A DNA stretch of 64,000 bases from Paeniglutamicibacter kerguelensis (GCF_017876535.1 NZ_JAGIOF010000001.1:2542001-2606000); one strand, 5' to 3'; positions 24,200 to 33,935 are shown, numbered from the stretch's first letter. The notes: generated by a model not told the origin, from the sequence alone. Numbers and translations are program-made.

Positions 24200-25342
24200 A
24201 TGCAAATAGAATTCGCATCATCACGCCAGTCCACCCTTGGGGTGGAATGGGAAATTGCGTTGGTGGATCGAAACACGGCGGACCTGCGTTCCGTTGCCGA
24301 CGACGTCTTGGCGCAGCTGCATGCCCGCCATGGTTCCCTCGAACTTGATGAAGAGCACCCCCACGTGAAGCAGGAGCTGCTGCTCAACACCGTGGAAATA
24401 GTTACTGGCGTCTGCGAAACGGTTTCCGAGGCCAAGGCCGAACTGCACGAGAGCATCGTGTCGATTCGCGAAGTCACGGACCCCATGGGCATTGACCTCT
24501 ACTGTGCTGGATCGCATCCCTTTGCGTCGCCCAAGTCGCAGCCGGTCACTGACAAGGACCGCTATGCCAGGATGATCGATCGAACGCAGTGGTGGGGCCA
24601 GCAGATGGTCATCTACGGTGTTCACGTCCACGTGGGTTTGGACTCCCGGGACAAGGCGCTTCCGATTGTGGACGGGTTGATCAACTACCAGGCCCATTTC
24701 CAGGCGCTTTCGGCTTCCAGCCCGTTCTGGGGCGGCGAAGACACCGGCTATGCCTCACAGCGGGCCTTGATGTTCCAGCAACTCCCGACAGCCGGCGTGC
24801 CTTACCATTTCTCCACCTGGAAACAGTACGAAGCGTACGTGGCCGACATGGTGCACACCGGCGTCATTGACGACATCTCGGAGATCCGCTGGGATGTTCG
24901 TCCGGTGCCTCGCTTCGGCACTGTGGAAATGCGCATCTCGGACGGCTTGTCCTCGCTTCAAGACATCGGGGCCATCGCCGCCCTGACGCAATGCCTGGTT
25001 GATGACATGTCCACGACGCTGGACAATGGTGGTTCGATTCCCGTCATGCCTCCTTGGTACCGGGTGGAGAACAAGTGGCGTGCCGCGCGCTACGGCATGG
25101 AAGCCATCATCATCCTCAACGCCGAAGGCGATGAAATGCTGGTTACCGACCATCTGCGCATGGAACTTGAACGGCTTGCCCCCGTGGCCGAAAAGCTCGG
25201 GTGCAGTGCTGAGCTGGCCGACGTGGAACGCATCATCACGGGCGGCGCCGGCTACCAATGGCAACACAAGATTGCAGCCGCTCACGGCGGAGATCTGCGT
25301 GAGGTGGTCAAGGACAATATCCGGCGAATGAATATCGCCTAG
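24200..25342 (+). CDS. Glutamate-cysteine ligase, GCS2/YbdK family
   Basis: This 380-residue ATP-grasp-like carboxylate-amine ligase begins with the family pattern STLGVEWEIALVDRNTADLR (about 10-29). It continues with HVKQELLLNTVEIVTGVCET, the signature QMVIYGVHVHVGLDSRDKAL (about 135-154) and FGTVEMRISDGLSSLQDIGA. These are YbdK-type gamma-glutamate-cysteine ligase motifs. Since actinobacteria use mycothiol, the natural product may be gamma-glutamyl-cysteine for another pathway such as ergothioneine; this is inference. GGAGG lies 5 bases before the ATG, and a possible -10, TAGAAT, is at 24143-24148. Confidence 0.88.
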   Translation: MQIEFASSRQSTLGVEWEIALVDRNTADLRSVADDVLAQLHARHGSLELDEEHPHVKQELLLNTVEIVTGVCETVSEAKAELHESIVSIREVTDPMGIDLYCAGSHPFASPKSQPVTDKDRYARMIDRTQWWGQQMVIYGVHVHVGLDSRDKALPIVDGLINYQAHFQALSASSPFWGGEDTGYASQRALMFQQLPTAGVPYHFSTWKQYEAYVADMVHTGVIDDISEIRWDVRPVPRFGTVEMRISDGLSSLQDIGAIAALTQCLVDDMSTTLDNGGSIPVMPPWYRVENKWRAARYGMEAIIILNAEGDEMLVTDHLRMELERLAPVAEKLGCSAELADVERIITGGAGYQWQHKIAAAHGGDLREVVKDNIRRMNIA

Positions 25343-25361
25343 ATTCCCGACCTGGCTAATT

Positions 25362-25400
25362 GATTGAAGGGTATGCGCCGTTGGCGCATACCCTTCAATC
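25362..25400. terminator. Bidirectional terminator between GCS2 gene and tsaD
   Basis: An 18-bp perfect inverted repeat (GATTGAAGGGTATGCGCC and its complement, 3-base spacer) lies between two converging genes, with T-rich flank on the plus side (GTTTAATTC). It should end transcription from both sides. Confidence 0.9.
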
Positions 25401-25442
25401 GTTTAATTCAGTTATCCATCCAAGGGGATCTGAGCCGGGCGA

Positions 25443-26522
25443 CTAAGCTACCAAGGAAATCAGGCTCACGGGCTGCCCGGAGTCCGTGGAGAACTTCAGG
25501 CCGGTCGGCTTCACACCGGCGCTGACAAGTTGTGCCCCAAGTGCGGCCACCATGGCTCCGTTGTCGGTGCACAGGCTCCTGGGCGGCACCCGAAGAGTAA
25601 TCCCCGCCGAGGCACAGCGGGCAGCCAGAAGCTCGCGTAGGCGCGTATTGGCCGCAACCCCTCCCCCGAGCAGCAGGTCGGTCAGCCCGTGCTCCTGGCA
25701 GGCGCGTACGGCCTTCGAGGTAATAACGTCAACCACTGCTTCCTGGAAGCTGGCAGCAATGTCGGCAACGGGGACTTCTTCACCGCGCAGTTGGTATTGC
25801 TCGACGCATCGTGCCACGGCCGTCTTGAGGCCAGAGAACGAGAAATCGTGCCGGTGCTTGCCCGGATTTTCCGCGCTACCCACGAATTTGGGAAGCGTCA
25901 GTCCGCGGGGGAAGCGGATGGCCTTGGGGTCGCCTTCCCTGGCGATCTTGTCGATGACGGGCCCACCCGGGTATCCAAGCCCGAGGAGGCGGGCAACCTT
26001 GTCATAGGCCTCACCCGCTGCGTCGTCGATCGTTGCCCCCAAAAGACGGACATCGTCGGAAAGCGAATTGACCTGCAGGATTTCTGTATGGCCACCTGAC
26101 ACCAAGAGTGCGCCGAGGTTCTCAGGCAGCTTGCCGCCGTCCAAAACCGCCACGCCAACATGCGCAACTAGATGATTAATCGCATAGAGGGGTTTTCCAC
26201 TGGCCATTGCAAGCGCCTTGGCTGCCGCGACGCCTACCATCAACGCACCGGAGAGTCCCGGGCCGCTGGTTACGGCAATGGCATCGATTTCATCCAGGGT
26301 GACCCCTGCCGTAGTCAAGGCCGATTCAAGGGTGGGCACAAACTCGTTCAGGTGGGCACGCGAAGCGATTTCGGGAATCACGCCGCCAAAGCGCACGTGC
26401 TCCTCCATGGAGGAGGCAACGGCGTTGACCAGCAAGTCGGTTCCTCGCACAATTCCCACGCCTGTTTCATCGCAGGAAGACTCAATGCCAAGAACAAGGG
26501 GATTGGAAACAGACATAGCCAT
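25443..26522 (-). CDS. tsaD: tRNA N6-threonylcarbamoyladenosine transferase TsaD
   Basis: TsaD transfers the threonylcarbamoyl group to A37 of ANN-decoding tRNAs. The ATG at 26522, with GGAG 10 bases upstream, gives 359 residues. The ASKHA fold is shown by [18 protein letters not shown] near the N-terminus, the metal-binding [10 protein letters not shown] (about 131-140), [10 protein letters not shown] and the C-terminal [17 protein letters not shown]. It ends the alr-tsaE-tsaB-rimI-tsaD operon, which joins the needed partners TsaB and TsaE. A longer frame from 26573 would add 17 unrelated residues. Confidence 0.96.
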   Translation of the reverse strand: MAMSVSNPLVLGIESSCDETGVGIVRGTDLLVNAVASSMEEHVRFGGVIPEIASRAHLNEFVPTLESALTTAGVTLDEIDAIAVTSGPGLSGALMVGVAAAKALAMASGKPLYAINHLVAHVGVAVLDGGKLPENLGALLVSGGHTEILQVNSLSDDVRLLGATIDDAAGEAYDKVARLLGLGYPGGPVIDKIAREGDPKAIRFPRGLTLPKFVGSAENPGKHRHDFSFSGLKTAVARCVEQYQLRGEEVPVADIAASFQEAVVDVITSKAVRACQEHGLTDLLLGGGVAANTRLRELLAARCASAGITLRVPPRSLCTDNGAMVAALGAQLVSAGVKPTGLKFSTDSGQPVSLISLVA

Positions 26523-26583
26523 AATTTTAGGTCTCCTGACCCGGGTTAGACGAAGCGGCGCCGTGCCCAGCACGTCGCCATTG

Positions 26584-27069
26584 TTATGCGGAAGGAATCA
26601 AGACCTTGCGCATGATGACGGCATCAACGCCGTCGCGGTAGTAGCGCGGGCGACGGTGAATCACTTCGAACCCGTGGCGTTCATAGAGGCCCTGGGCGCG
26701 TGGATTGTCTGCCCGGACTTCCAGCAGCAGGTCAGTGGCGCTTTGGTCGATGGCACGTGCAATCATGGTGCGCAGCAGATGCGTCCCGATCCCCCGTCCT
26801 TCGTATTCCGGGATCACGGCAATCGTTTGCACATCGGCCAGGGGCAGCACGCACATGAGGCCGCAATAGGCCACGATCCGGTCGGCATCTTCCACAACCC
26901 AATAGTCACGGGTGTCGGTGAGGGCCAATTCGTCTACAAACATTGAAAGGGGCCATGCGTCCACGGGGAACAGCTCTGTTTCCAGGGCCCAGACCTTTGC
27001 CAGGTCGTCGCTGGTCATGAAACGGGTATGGAGCCCTTCGGCCTGCGACTCATGTGCGGAGTTTCTCAA
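26584..27069 (-). CDS. rimI: Ribosomal protein S18-alanine N-acetyltransferase RimI
   Basis: This 161-residue GNAT acetyltransferase has the acetyl-CoA loop [20 protein letters not shown] (about 79-98) and the C-terminal [20 protein letters not shown]. Early, [20 protein letters not shown] matches the RimI N-terminal region. RimI acetylates the N-terminal Ala of S18, though in this cluster (tsaB-rimI-tsaD) relatives often have broader N-terminal acetylation roles. The ATG overlaps the tsaB stop by 4 bases. Confidence 0.93.
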   Translation of the reverse strand: MRNSAHESQAEGLHTRFMTSDDLAKVWALETELFPVDAWPLSMFVDELALTDTRDYWVVEDADRIVAYCGLMCVLPLADVQTIAVIPEYEGRGIGTHLLRTMIARAIDQSATDLLLEVRADNPRAQGLYERHGFEVIHRRPRYYRDGVDAVIMRKVLIPSA

Positions 27070-27746
27070 AGCATTTTCCCCTTCATGACTGCGGGAACCT
27101 TGGCATCCGATTCACGCAGATACAGCGGCTCCGTGGAGAGCAATGGTTTCCCTTCGGCAAGCAGCCTTGCGGCGCGGGTGCCGAGGGCCACCGCGCTGGG
27201 GTGCAGGTCCTCAAACCCTTCAATAATGCTTGCCCCGATGGCCCGGAGGCGTTCTGCGTAGAGCCCTGCCCCGGCCCCGTAAACCGGGAGGGCTGGAAGC
27301 TCTTCAGCGACCGTGACATTCGGGCCATCCAGCAGTTCACCGGTGGAGGTGTAGCGTGCCCAGTAGAGTTCCTTGCGACGGGCATCAATGGCAACCACGA
27401 ATTCCGTTTCGGGGTTGCCGGCCACGGCCTCAAGCGCGATGGCGTCAAGGCTCATCACCCCATGCACCGGTATGTTCCAGACAAAGCCCAGCGTGCGGGC
27501 CGTGGCAAGCCCCACGCGCAGGCCCGTGAACGGGCCCGGCCCGACGCCGACGACGATCCCAGCGAGGCCGTCTCCGCCGATCCCTGCGTTCTTAAACAGA
27601 CTTTCAATGGCCGGAGCCAAGACCTCGGAGTGGTCGTTGCTGGCCGTCGAGGTAAAGGATTCGATGACGCGAACGTCTTGTGCATCGGTGGCATCCAGAA
27701 GGGCGGCCGAAGCATTGGCTGAGGTGTCAATCGCCAGTAGATACAC
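27066..27746 (-). CDS. tsaB: tRNA threonylcarbamoyladenosine biosynthesis protein TsaB
   Basis: TsaB is the inactive paralogue that partners TsaD and TsaE in t6A synthesis. The GTG at 27746, with AGGA about 8 bases upstream, gives 226 residues starting YLLAIDTSANASAALL after the initiator. SNDHSEVLAPAIESLFKNAG and IVVGVGPGPFTGLRVGLATA are the family signatures; the metal-binding His pair of TsaD is absent as expected. A longer frame to 27860 reads back into tsaE and is not supported. Confidence 0.94.
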   Translation of the reverse strand: MYLLAIDTSANASAALLDATDAQDVRVIESFTSTASNDHSEVLAPAIESLFKNAGIGGDGLAGIVVGVGPGPFTGLRVGLATARTLGFVWNIPVHGVMSLDAIALEAVAGNPETEFVVAIDARRKELYWARYTSTGELLDGPNVTVAEELPALPVYGAGAGLYAERLRAIGASIIEGFEDLHPSAVALGTRAARLLAEGKPLLSTEPLYLRESDAKVPAVMKGKML

Positions 27747-27750
27747 TGTG

Positions 27751-28332
27751 CTATTTCCTTGAACTGTCGAAGTCGTTAAGAAGCTCGGCGAGCGCCTCGT
27801 GGTGTTCCCATCGTGGCCCGTATGCACCAAGGATGATGGTGCGAGGTTCTTCGTCTTCACCTTCGTGGAAGTCGAAGACCAGTTCCCCGCCGGTATCGGC
27901 GGACCCGGCGCGCAGCAGCGTGATTTCCAAGCGGGAGTCGCTCAGTTGTTCGACTTTCCCCTGCCCCCATTCGACCACCGTGACCGAGCAACCCATGCTG
28001 CTTTCCAGGTCAAGGTCGTCCACCTCCCCCGCGCTTTCGAGCCGGTAGGCGTCCACATGGACAAGATCCGGCCCATGGGCAAGCGAAGGGTGGATTCGCG
28101 AGAGGACAAAGGTTGGCGAAATAATGCCCTCGCGCACGCCCATGCCAAGACCCAGGCCCTGGGTGAAGGTCGTCTTGCCTGCTCCCAGTTCACCGGTGAG
28201 CACCAAGAGGTCGCCGGCTTCCAGCAGCCCGCCCAAGCGCTGGGCGAAGCGTTGCGTCTCGGCGACATCCCCCACGGCGATCTGCGCCTTGAGGGCCGCT
28301 CCCCCACTGACCGGATCACTCACCCGATTCAC
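27751..28332 (-). CDS. tsaE: tRNA threonylcarbamoyladenosine biosynthesis ATPase TsaE
   Basis: TsaE is the ATPase that resets the TsaD-TsaB complex. The P-loop GELGAGKTT is at about residues 47-55, followed by SPTFVLSRIH and HVDAYRLES, and the conserved VVEWGQGKVEQL. With the GTG at 28332 (AAGGA 7 bases upstream) the length is 193; a GTG at 28323 is an alternative. Either start overlaps the end of alr. A C-terminal acidic region (about 155-193) extends beyond the typical 150-160 residues. Confidence 0.93.
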   Translation of the reverse strand: MNRVSDPVSGGAALKAQIAVGDVAETQRFAQRLGGLLEAGDLLVLTGELGAGKTTFTQGLGLGMGVREGIISPTFVLSRIHPSLAHGPDLVHVDAYRLESAGEVDDLDLESSMGCSVTVVEWGQGKVEQLSDSRLEITLLRAGSADTGGELVFDFHEGEDEEPRTIILGAYGPRWEHHEALAELLNDFDSSRK

Positions 28333-29518
28333 CCCATGTTCCTTCCACCAGCTGGCGGGGCACACGTGGGGAAATGCGGGTCACGATCTCGTAGTTGATC
28401 GTTCCGGCGGCATCGGCCCATTCGGTGACTTGCGGACCGCCGTCGCCAAAGAGGACGACTTCCGACCCGAGGAGTTCTTCCACGTCGACGTCGGGCCCCA
28501 GGTCCACCACGAACTGGTCCATGGCAATGGATCCACGCACCCGATAGATCTTGCCGTTGATGCTGACCGGCGCGTTGTTGGCCCCACGGGGAATTCCATC
28601 GGCGTAACCCATGGGGACCAACCCCAGGTAGGTGTCTTCGGTGGTGTGGTAGCGAAGGCCGTAGCCAACGCCCTGTCCCGCCGGAACGCGCTTCACGTTT
28701 GCCACGCGACTCACCAGGCGCATGGCCGGGCGCAGGCCGAAGCTCTCGGGGCTTTCGTTTTCGAAGGGGCTCAGTCCGTACAGCCCCAGGCCGAGGCGCA
28801 CCATGTCGTAGTGCGCGTCGGGGCGGGAAAGGATGGCGGGCGTGTTTGCAATGTGGCGTACTTCAAGGTCGAAGCCCGCATCCTCGGCGAGAGCCACGGC
28901 TTCGTTGAAGGCCGTGAGCTGTTCATCGGTTTCGGGACGCTCGGGTTCATCGGCAACCGCCAGATGGGAGAACACTCCAACGATGCGCATGAGCCCCTCT
29001 TCCTGGTAACTCGAGGCACGCCCCAGGAGGGCATCCCAATCGGCGGGCGTGCTGCCGTTGCGTCCCAGTCCGGTGTCGATCTTGAGGTGGACTCGGGCAG
29101 GCTGTGCGGCGGCCTCGGCGGCACGGGCCACGTAGTCCAGTTCCCATCCGGAAACGGCGATGTCGATGTTTGCGGCAATGGCATCTTCGAAGGGCGTGCC
29201 TTCGGTGTGGAGCCATGCCAGCAGCGGGGCGTTGAGCCCTGCTTCACGGAGTTTCAGCGCCTCGGTGACGTGGGCGCAACCCAGCCATGTTGCACCAGCC
29301 TGAAGGGCGGCGCGGCCCACCGCGACGGCACCGTGTCCGTACCCGTCGGCCTTGACCACGGCCATGATTTTTGCGGGGGCAACCAGTTCGGAGACGCGCT
29401 TGACGTTTTCGCGCACGTTCGCCAGATCAATGATTGCTCGGCGTTCCCAGTTCGGCGTCATTGCCGGCTTCTGGTCGCGGGTCGGGGTCTCGGGTTGTTC
29501 ATTTGATTGCGCACTCAC
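28316..29518 (-). CDS. alr: Alanine racemase
   Basis: Alr makes D-alanine for peptidoglycan using pyridoxal phosphate. From the GTG at 29518 the protein has 400 residues. The PLP lysine lies in AVVKADGYGHG (K56), with RVHLKIDTGLGRNGS and GLGLYGLSPF in the barrel. The C-terminal beta domain includes GYADGIPRGANN and RVRGSIAMDQFVVDLG. The start codon lies 6 bases after a GATAAT element and lacks a ribosome site, which suggests a leaderless mRNA. The frame runs 72 codons further upstream but through the mscL terminator, so that part is not coding. Confidence 0.94.
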   Translation of the reverse strand: MSAQSNEQPETPTRDQKPAMTPNWERRAIIDLANVRENVKRVSELVAPAKIMAVVKADGYGHGAVAVGRAALQAGATWLGCAHVTEALKLREAGLNAPLLAWLHTEGTPFEDAIAANIDIAVSGWELDYVARAAEAAAQPARVHLKIDTGLGRNGSTPADWDALLGRASSYQEEGLMRIVGVFSHLAVADEPERPETDEQLTAFNEAVALAEDAGFDLEVRHIANTPAILSRPDAHYDMVRLGLGLYGLSPFENESPESFGLRPAMRLVSRVANVKRVPAGQGVGYGLRYHTTEDTYLGLVPMGYADGIPRGANNAPVSINGKIYRVRGSIAMDQFVVDLGPDVDVEELLGSEVVLFGDGGPQVTEWADAAGTINYEIVTRISPRVPRQLVEGTWGESGE

Positions 29519-29524
29519 CGAACA

Positions 29525-29530
29525 ATTATC
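29525..29530 (-). promoter_or_regulatory. -10 element for leaderless alr operon mRNA
   Basis: GATAAT on the minus strand ends 6 bases before the alr GTG, the spacing at which RNA polymerase would start on the GTG itself. There is no Shine-Dalgarno sequence. The -35 region is poor. Confidence 0.45.
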
Positions 29531-29588
29531 CCACTTTCGCCCCGCTGCTCGTTCCATAGGCGCGGGCCCGCGTGCGCCAATACGAAAA

Positions 29589-29626
29589 ATGCTCCGTTGC
29601 CTTCGGCGTGGAAGGCAACGGAGCAT
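29589..29626 (-). terminator. Terminator of mscL
   Basis: A 16-bp perfect stem (ATGCTCCGTTGCCTTC with its complement) and a 6-base loop is followed on the minus strand by ATTTTTCGTATT. This is a classical intrinsic terminator 25 bases after the mscL stop. Confidence 0.92.
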
Positions 29627-29651
29627 CGAAATTGGCGGGGGTTGGGCCGCG

Positions 29652-30050
29652 CTAGCTGGTCCGGCTCTTAAGTTCGTCCCGGATCTCGGCAAGGAGTGCA
29701 AGCTTCGGGTCCACCGGGGCTTCAGCTTCTTCAACCCCGAACTTGGCCTTGTGCAAGTCGTTCAGCTTCTTCATCGGCATCACGACCACAAAGTAAATGG
29801 CTGCGGCGACGAGCAAGAAGTTCACGAGGACGGTGAGGAAGGCGCCGAACTTCACCTGGACGCCACCGGCAAGAGTCACGACAAGGAATGAATCAAAGTT
29901 GGGGGAACCCACCAACCCTGCGATAAGTGGCATGAGGATGAATTCCACCATTGCGGTGACGACGGAACCAAATGCGGCACCGATGACAACAGCAACAGCA
30001 AGGTCAACGACATTGCCCTTCATTATGAAATCTCTAAATCCCTTAAGCAT
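29652..30050 (-). CDS. mscL: Large-conductance mechanosensitive channel MscL
   Basis: MscL opens under membrane tension to release solutes in hypo-osmotic shock. The ATG at 30050 gives 132 residues starting with the family pattern MLKGFRDFIMKGNVVDLAVA. TM1 is at about 15-45 and TM2 at about 68-95 (KFGAFLTVLVNFLLVAAAIY), and a charged C-terminal helix ends LLAEIRDELKSRTS. An upstream in-frame ATG would add 12 residues, but no relative starts that way. It lies between coaA and alr with its own terminator. Confidence 0.95.
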   Translation of the reverse strand: MLKGFRDFIMKGNVVDLAVAVVIGAAFGSVVTAMVEFILMPLIAGLVGSPNFDSFLVVTLAGGVQVKFGAFLTVLVNFLLVAAAIYFVVVMPMKKLNDLHKAKFGVEEAEAPVDPKLALLAEIRDELKSRTS

Positions 30051-30131
30051 GAGCCCAGCTTTACATACATATAGGACGAATTTCATGGTTTGACCCGCTG
30101 TTTCACCAAAATTCCACTGTCTTTCCGCAAA

Positions 30132-31091
30132 TTAGATCTTGCGGAGCAGCATTCTCCTGATGGAGTGGTCGGCCGACTTGCTGAGCACCAGTTGAGCCCG
30201 GCCGCGTGTTGGGATGACGTTCTCGCGCAGGTTCGGTTCATTGATCCGCTTCCAAATACCGTGCGCGGTTTCCCTGGCCTGCTCGTCGCTCAGGTTCGCG
30301 TAGCGGTGGAAGTACGAGGCAGGGTCCGAGAACGCGCCGGAGCGCAGCTTCATGAACCGGCTGATGTACCATTCCTCGATGTCAGCGGTGCGTGCATCCA
30401 CGAAGACCGAGAAGTCAAAGAAATCACTCAACGCAAGTCCGGCGATGCCGTCCATGCGGGCACGGGCCGGCTGGAGCACATTCAGGCCCTCGACAATCAG
30501 TACCTGCGGCGAGCGGACCACGACTTCCTTGCCCGGCACAATGTCATAAGTCAGGTGCGAGTACCAAGGTGCGCGGACCTCGGGAGCCCCGGACTTGACC
30601 TCGGAAACGAATCGGAGCAGCCTCCGCCGGTCGTAGGATTCCGGGAACCCCTTGCGGTGCATGATCCCGCGCTTTTCCAAGTCGGCATTCGGATACAGGA
30701 AACCATCCGTGGTGATCAGCTGGACGTCCGGGGTGTCAGGCCAGCGACGCAGAAGCTCTTGCAACACGCGAGCCGTGGTCGATTTGCCCACGGCCACGGA
30801 TCCCGCCACACCGATCACGAATGGTGTGCGACTGGTCTTTTCCCCCAGGAAGGTGTTGGTTGCCTGATGAAGGGATGCTGCACCTTGGACATAAAGGTTG
30901 AGCAAACGAGAGAGAGGCAGATACACCTCGCGGACTTCCTCAAGGTTTAGCTGTTCGCCCAAGCCGCTGAGCCGCTGCAGGTCCGCCTCGTCGAGGGGTT
31001 GCTGCATTTCATTGGATAGGCGCGCCCATGTTTGACGGTCTAATTCGACGAAAGGTGTCGCACCGAAGTCGACCGTACGCTGTCCATTCAC
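30132..31091 (-). CDS. coaA: Type I pantothenate kinase CoaA
   Basis: CoaA phosphorylates pantothenate, the first step of coenzyme A synthesis. The 319-residue protein has the P-loop [12 protein letters not shown] (about 94-105) and the type I signatures [40 protein letters not shown] and [11 protein letters not shown]. Length is typical. The GTG start has only a weak AAGG ahead. It is divergent from glmS. The stop codon lies in the loop of a 7-bp stem (30124-30145). Confidence 0.96.
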   Translation of the reverse strand: MNGQRTVDFGATPFVELDRQTWARLSNEMQQPLDEADLQRLSGLGEQLNLEEVREVYLPLSRLLNLYVQGAASLHQATNTFLGEKTSRTPFVIGVAGSVAVGKSTTARVLQELLRRWPDTPDVQLITTDGFLYPNADLEKRGIMHRKGFPESYDRRRLLRFVSEVKSGAPEVRAPWYSHLTYDIVPGKEVVVRSPQVLIVEGLNVLQPARARMDGIAGLALSDFFDFSVFVDARTADIEEWYISRFMKLRSGAFSDPASYFHRYANLSDEQARETAHGIWKRINEPNLRENVIPTRGRAQLVLSKSADHSIRRMLLRKI

Positions 31092-31238
31092 GCCTTGAAT
31101 TGTGCCAAGAAAGCTCCCATAAACCCAAACGTCGACCGATCACTGATATTGGGCAGCATGGTCAACCCCATAAAATTGCGATGCTCGCTCACGGCAAAAA
31201 TGCACTTTTGGGCACTTTGCGGCATGTACTCTTTTTTC

Positions 31239-33110
31239 ATGTGTGGAATCGTTGGATATGTAGGTAACCCAGAACGAACGGCCTCTCACGGCGCGCTCGA
31301 AGTCATCATCGAAGGCCTCCGTCGCCTCGAATACCGCGGCTATGACTCGGCCGGAATCGCCGTAGTCACAGGTGACGGCGTTGACTCGCGAAAGAAGGCC
31401 GGCAAGCTCGCCAACCTCATCGCGAACCTCGAAGAAGACCCGTTGCCGCAGTCCGTCACAGGCATTGGCCACACGCGCTGGGCGACCCACGGCGGCCCCA
31501 CCGACCTCAATGCCCACCCGCACAAGGCGGACAACGGCAACCTGGCCCTTATCCACAACGGCATCATTGAGAACTTCGCCGAGTTAAAGGCCCTGCTGCT
31601 CAGTGAAGGCGTCGAGTTCCTCTCCGACACGGACACCGAGGTTGCGGCTGCGCTGCTCGGCTCGGTCTACCGCGGCGCCGGCCAAGGCGACCTGACCCGT
31701 TCCATGGAACTGACGGCCCGCCAGCTTGAAGGCGCTTTCACTCTTCTGGCCGTGCACGCAGACCACCCCGGCGTCGTTGTCGCTGCACGCCGCAACTCCC
31801 CCTTGGTCCTGGGCCTTGGCGACGGAGAGAACTTTCTCGGCTCGGACGTCTCGGGCTTCATCGACTTCACCCGTCGCGCCGTTGAGCTCGGCCAGGACCA
31901 GATCGTCACCATCACGCCGGAGAACCACAGCATCACGGACTTCTTCGGCAACCCGGCCGAGGGCAAGGAATTCTCGGTTGACTGGGATGCAGCCAGCGCC
32001 GAAAAGGGCGGCTACGCGTCCTTCATGGAAAAGGAAATCAACGACCAGCCCGCCGCGGTGGCCGACACCCTCCTTGGCCGCTCGGACGCCTTCGGCCGTC
32101 TGACCCTTGATGAGATGCGCATCGCCCCCGAGGAACTGGCAAACGTCACCAAGATCGTTGTCCTTGCCTGCGGCACTTCCGCCTACGCCGGCTCCGTGGC
32201 CAAGTACGCCATCGAAAACTGGTGCCGGATCCCCGTTGAGGTCGAGCTCTCCCACGAGTTCCGTTACCGCGATCCGATCGTGGACGCGAACACCCTGGTG
32301 GTTTCGATCTCGCAGTCCGGCGAAACCATGGACACGCTGATGGCAGTGCGTTATGCCAAGGAACAGGGCGCCAAGACCCTGGCAATCTGCAACACCAACG
32401 GGTCGACCATTCCGCGTGAATCAGACGCCGTGCTCTACACCCACGCCGGACCGGAAATCGCCGTTGCCTCCACCAAGGCATTCCTGGCCCAGATCACCGC
32501 CACCTACCTGCTGGGCCTCTACCTTGCACAGTTGCGCGGCAACCTGTTCAGCGGCCAGATCAAGGACATCCTGGCCGATCTTGGCAAGATCCCCGCCAAG
32601 ATACAGGACGTCCTGGACCGTGGCGACGAAATCAAGGAACTGGCACGCTCCATGGCCGAAGCCAATTCGGTGCTCTTCCTCGGTCGCCACGTGGGCTACC
32701 CGGTTGCCATGGAAGGCGCGCTGAAGCTCAAGGAAATCGCCTACATCCACGCGGAAGGCTTCGCCGCCGGCGAGCTGAAGCACGGCCCGATCGCACTGAT
32801 CGACGACGGCCAGCCGGTCTTCGTAGTCGTCCCTTCCCCTCGTGGACGGGATTCCCTGCACTCCAAGGTCGTCTCCAACATCCAGGAAGTCCGCGCCCGC
32901 GGTGCCAAGACCCTGGTCATCGCCGAGGCCGGCGATGAATCGGTGCGCGAATTCTCCGAGTTCGTCTTCTACGTTCCGGAGACCCCGACCTTGCTAATGC
33001 CATTGCTGGCAACGGTTCCGTTGCAGCTCTTCGCCTGCGAATTGGCTTCGGCCAAGGGCCTTGACGTGGACCAGCCGCGCAACCTGGCCAAGTCGGTAAC
33101 GGTCGAGTAG
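31239..33110 (+). CDS. glmS: Glutamine-fructose-6-phosphate aminotransferase (isomerizing)
   Basis: GlmS makes glucosamine-6-phosphate, the entry step to UDP-GlcNAc and peptidoglycan. The ATG at 31239 places the catalytic Cys at position 2 (MCGIVGYVG), as required for the N-terminal glutaminase domain (about 1-230, with RWATHGGPTDLNAHPH). Two SIS domains follow (about 300-440 and 470-600; LACGTSAYAGSVAKYAIENW), and the end is QPRNLAKSVTVE. Length 623. A TGTACT element lies 8 bases upstream and no ribosome site is seen, so the mRNA may be leaderless. No glmS ribozyme is evident. Confidence 0.97.
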   Translation: MCGIVGYVGNPERTASHGALEVIIEGLRRLEYRGYDSAGIAVVTGDGVDSRKKAGKLANLIANLEEDPLPQSVTGIGHTRWATHGGPTDLNAHPHKADNGNLALIHNGIIENFAELKALLLSEGVEFLSDTDTEVAAALLGSVYRGAGQGDLTRSMELTARQLEGAFTLLAVHADHPGVVVAARRNSPLVLGLGDGENFLGSDVSGFIDFTRRAVELGQDQIVTITPENHSITDFFGNPAEGKEFSVDWDAASAEKGGYASFMEKEINDQPAAVADTLLGRSDAFGRLTLDEMRIAPEELANVTKIVVLACGTSAYAGSVAKYAIENWCRIPVEVELSHEFRYRDPIVDANTLVVSISQSGETMDTLMAVRYAKEQGAKTLAICNTNGSTIPRESDAVLYTHAGPEIAVASTKAFLAQITATYLLGLYLAQLRGNLFSGQIKDILADLGKIPAKIQDVLDRGDEIKELARSMAEANSVLFLGRHVGYPVAMEGALKLKEIAYIHAEGFAAGELKHGPIALIDDGQPVFVVVPSPRGRDSLHSKVVSNIQEVRARGAKTLVIAEAGDESVREFSEFVFYVPETPTLLMPLLATVPLQLFACELASAKGLDVDQPRNLAKSVTVE

Positions 33111-33122
33111 ACCTAACGTGTG

Positions 33123-33166
33123 CGGTGTTGGTTTCGTTTCCCGCGAGGGGAATGAAACCAACACCG
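33123..33166 (+). terminator. Terminator of glmS
   Basis: A 13-bp stem (CGGTGTTGGTTTC and its complement) around an 18-base loop is followed by TTGTCTTTTAA. It lies 12 bases after the glmS stop. Confidence 0.88.
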
Positions 33167-33189
33167 TTGTCTTTTAACGCCCGGCAGGC

Positions 33190-33213
33190 GCCTCTAAGGG
33201 TGCCTCTAAGGGT
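33190..33213. repeat. Two tandem 12-bp direct repeats
   Basis: GCCTCTAAGGGT occurs twice head to tail in the spacer between glmS and the DinB-fold gene. No function is evident; the remainder of this 33,167-33,377 spacer shows nothing recognisable. Confidence 0.6.
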
Positions 33214-33377
33214 CGGCACCCCCGGGTATCGACTGCAATACATTGAGATACCCGGACCATGGATCACAGCGGATCGGCCCGTGGAACCGCGGAAGCTAAC
33301 GTCCACCCAGCAACGCGAGAAAAAGGCGAACAATCGACTGTTTTGTTCGGCGGCAGGTCCGGCTTCTGGTTCAGGAA

Positions 33378-33935
33378 TCAACCGTGGTCTGCAAAAATCC
33401 CTTGAACGAATTCGGCTTGCCCCAAATGCTTGGTGGTTTCATTGAGGACGCTCGCCAACCGCACTCCCACGGTCACCGGTGGATCCCAACGCCGATCAAT
33501 GATCGTGTCGAAGTCGCCGTCCTCCAGCGTGCAAAGGATCCTGTCGCTTAGTTGATGCACCGAGCGGTAGTAGCCCAGCAGGTACGCGCTTTCATACATT
33601 CCGAACTCTTCGACCTGCCCACTGCTGTGCCCGTAGCCGGTGTCAAGGTCGCTGTAGGGCAATTGAAACCTTTGGCGCCATCCGTCAGCGACCCAGCGCT
33701 GTTCAGCCGAGGACTCGGGCCACAAGCGGTTGGCAAGGTGCACGAAGTGGTCATCCTGCACCCTGGTCAGATGCCAGATCAGCCATCCAATGTGGTTGGT
33801 GTTCTTGCTGGGCCTAAAGCGCAAGAGTTCCGGCTCAGCCCGGTCAAGCAGGGTTCCGATCCCCTCCGATACCCGAACGAATCCATCGCGCAGGAGAGCA
33901 ACCGCCACTGCATCCGACCTCTCTGAATTCTCCAT
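33378..33935 (-). CDS. DinB/DUF664-family putative metalloenzyme
   Basis: This 185-residue four-helix protein resembles the DinB-like DUF664 group. Putative metal-binding histidines are seen in [20 protein letters not shown] (about 47-66) and in [15 protein letters not shown] near the C-terminus (about 165-179), with YRSVHQL at about 123-129. Members include mycothiol- or bacillithiol-dependent transferases, so a thiol-dependent reaction is possible but not shown. It stands alone, convergent with glmS. No ribosome site is clear. Confidence 0.75.
   Translation of the reverse strand: MENSERSDAVAVALLRDGFVRVSEGIGTLLDRAEPELLRFRPSKNTNHIGWLIWHLTRVQDDHFVHLANRLWPESSAEQRWVADGWRQRFQLPYSDLDTGYGHSSGQVEEFGMYESAYLLGYYRSVHQLSDRILCTLEDGDFDTIIDRRWDPPVTVGVRLASVLNETTKHLGQAEFVQGIFADHG

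Noticed and set aside
31111..31238. Possible glmS ribozyme ahead of glmS
   Set aside because: The 128 bases between the divergent coaA and glmS starts lack the length and the core pairings of the ribozyme, and the start appears near-leaderless; the element is known mainly from Firmicutes.
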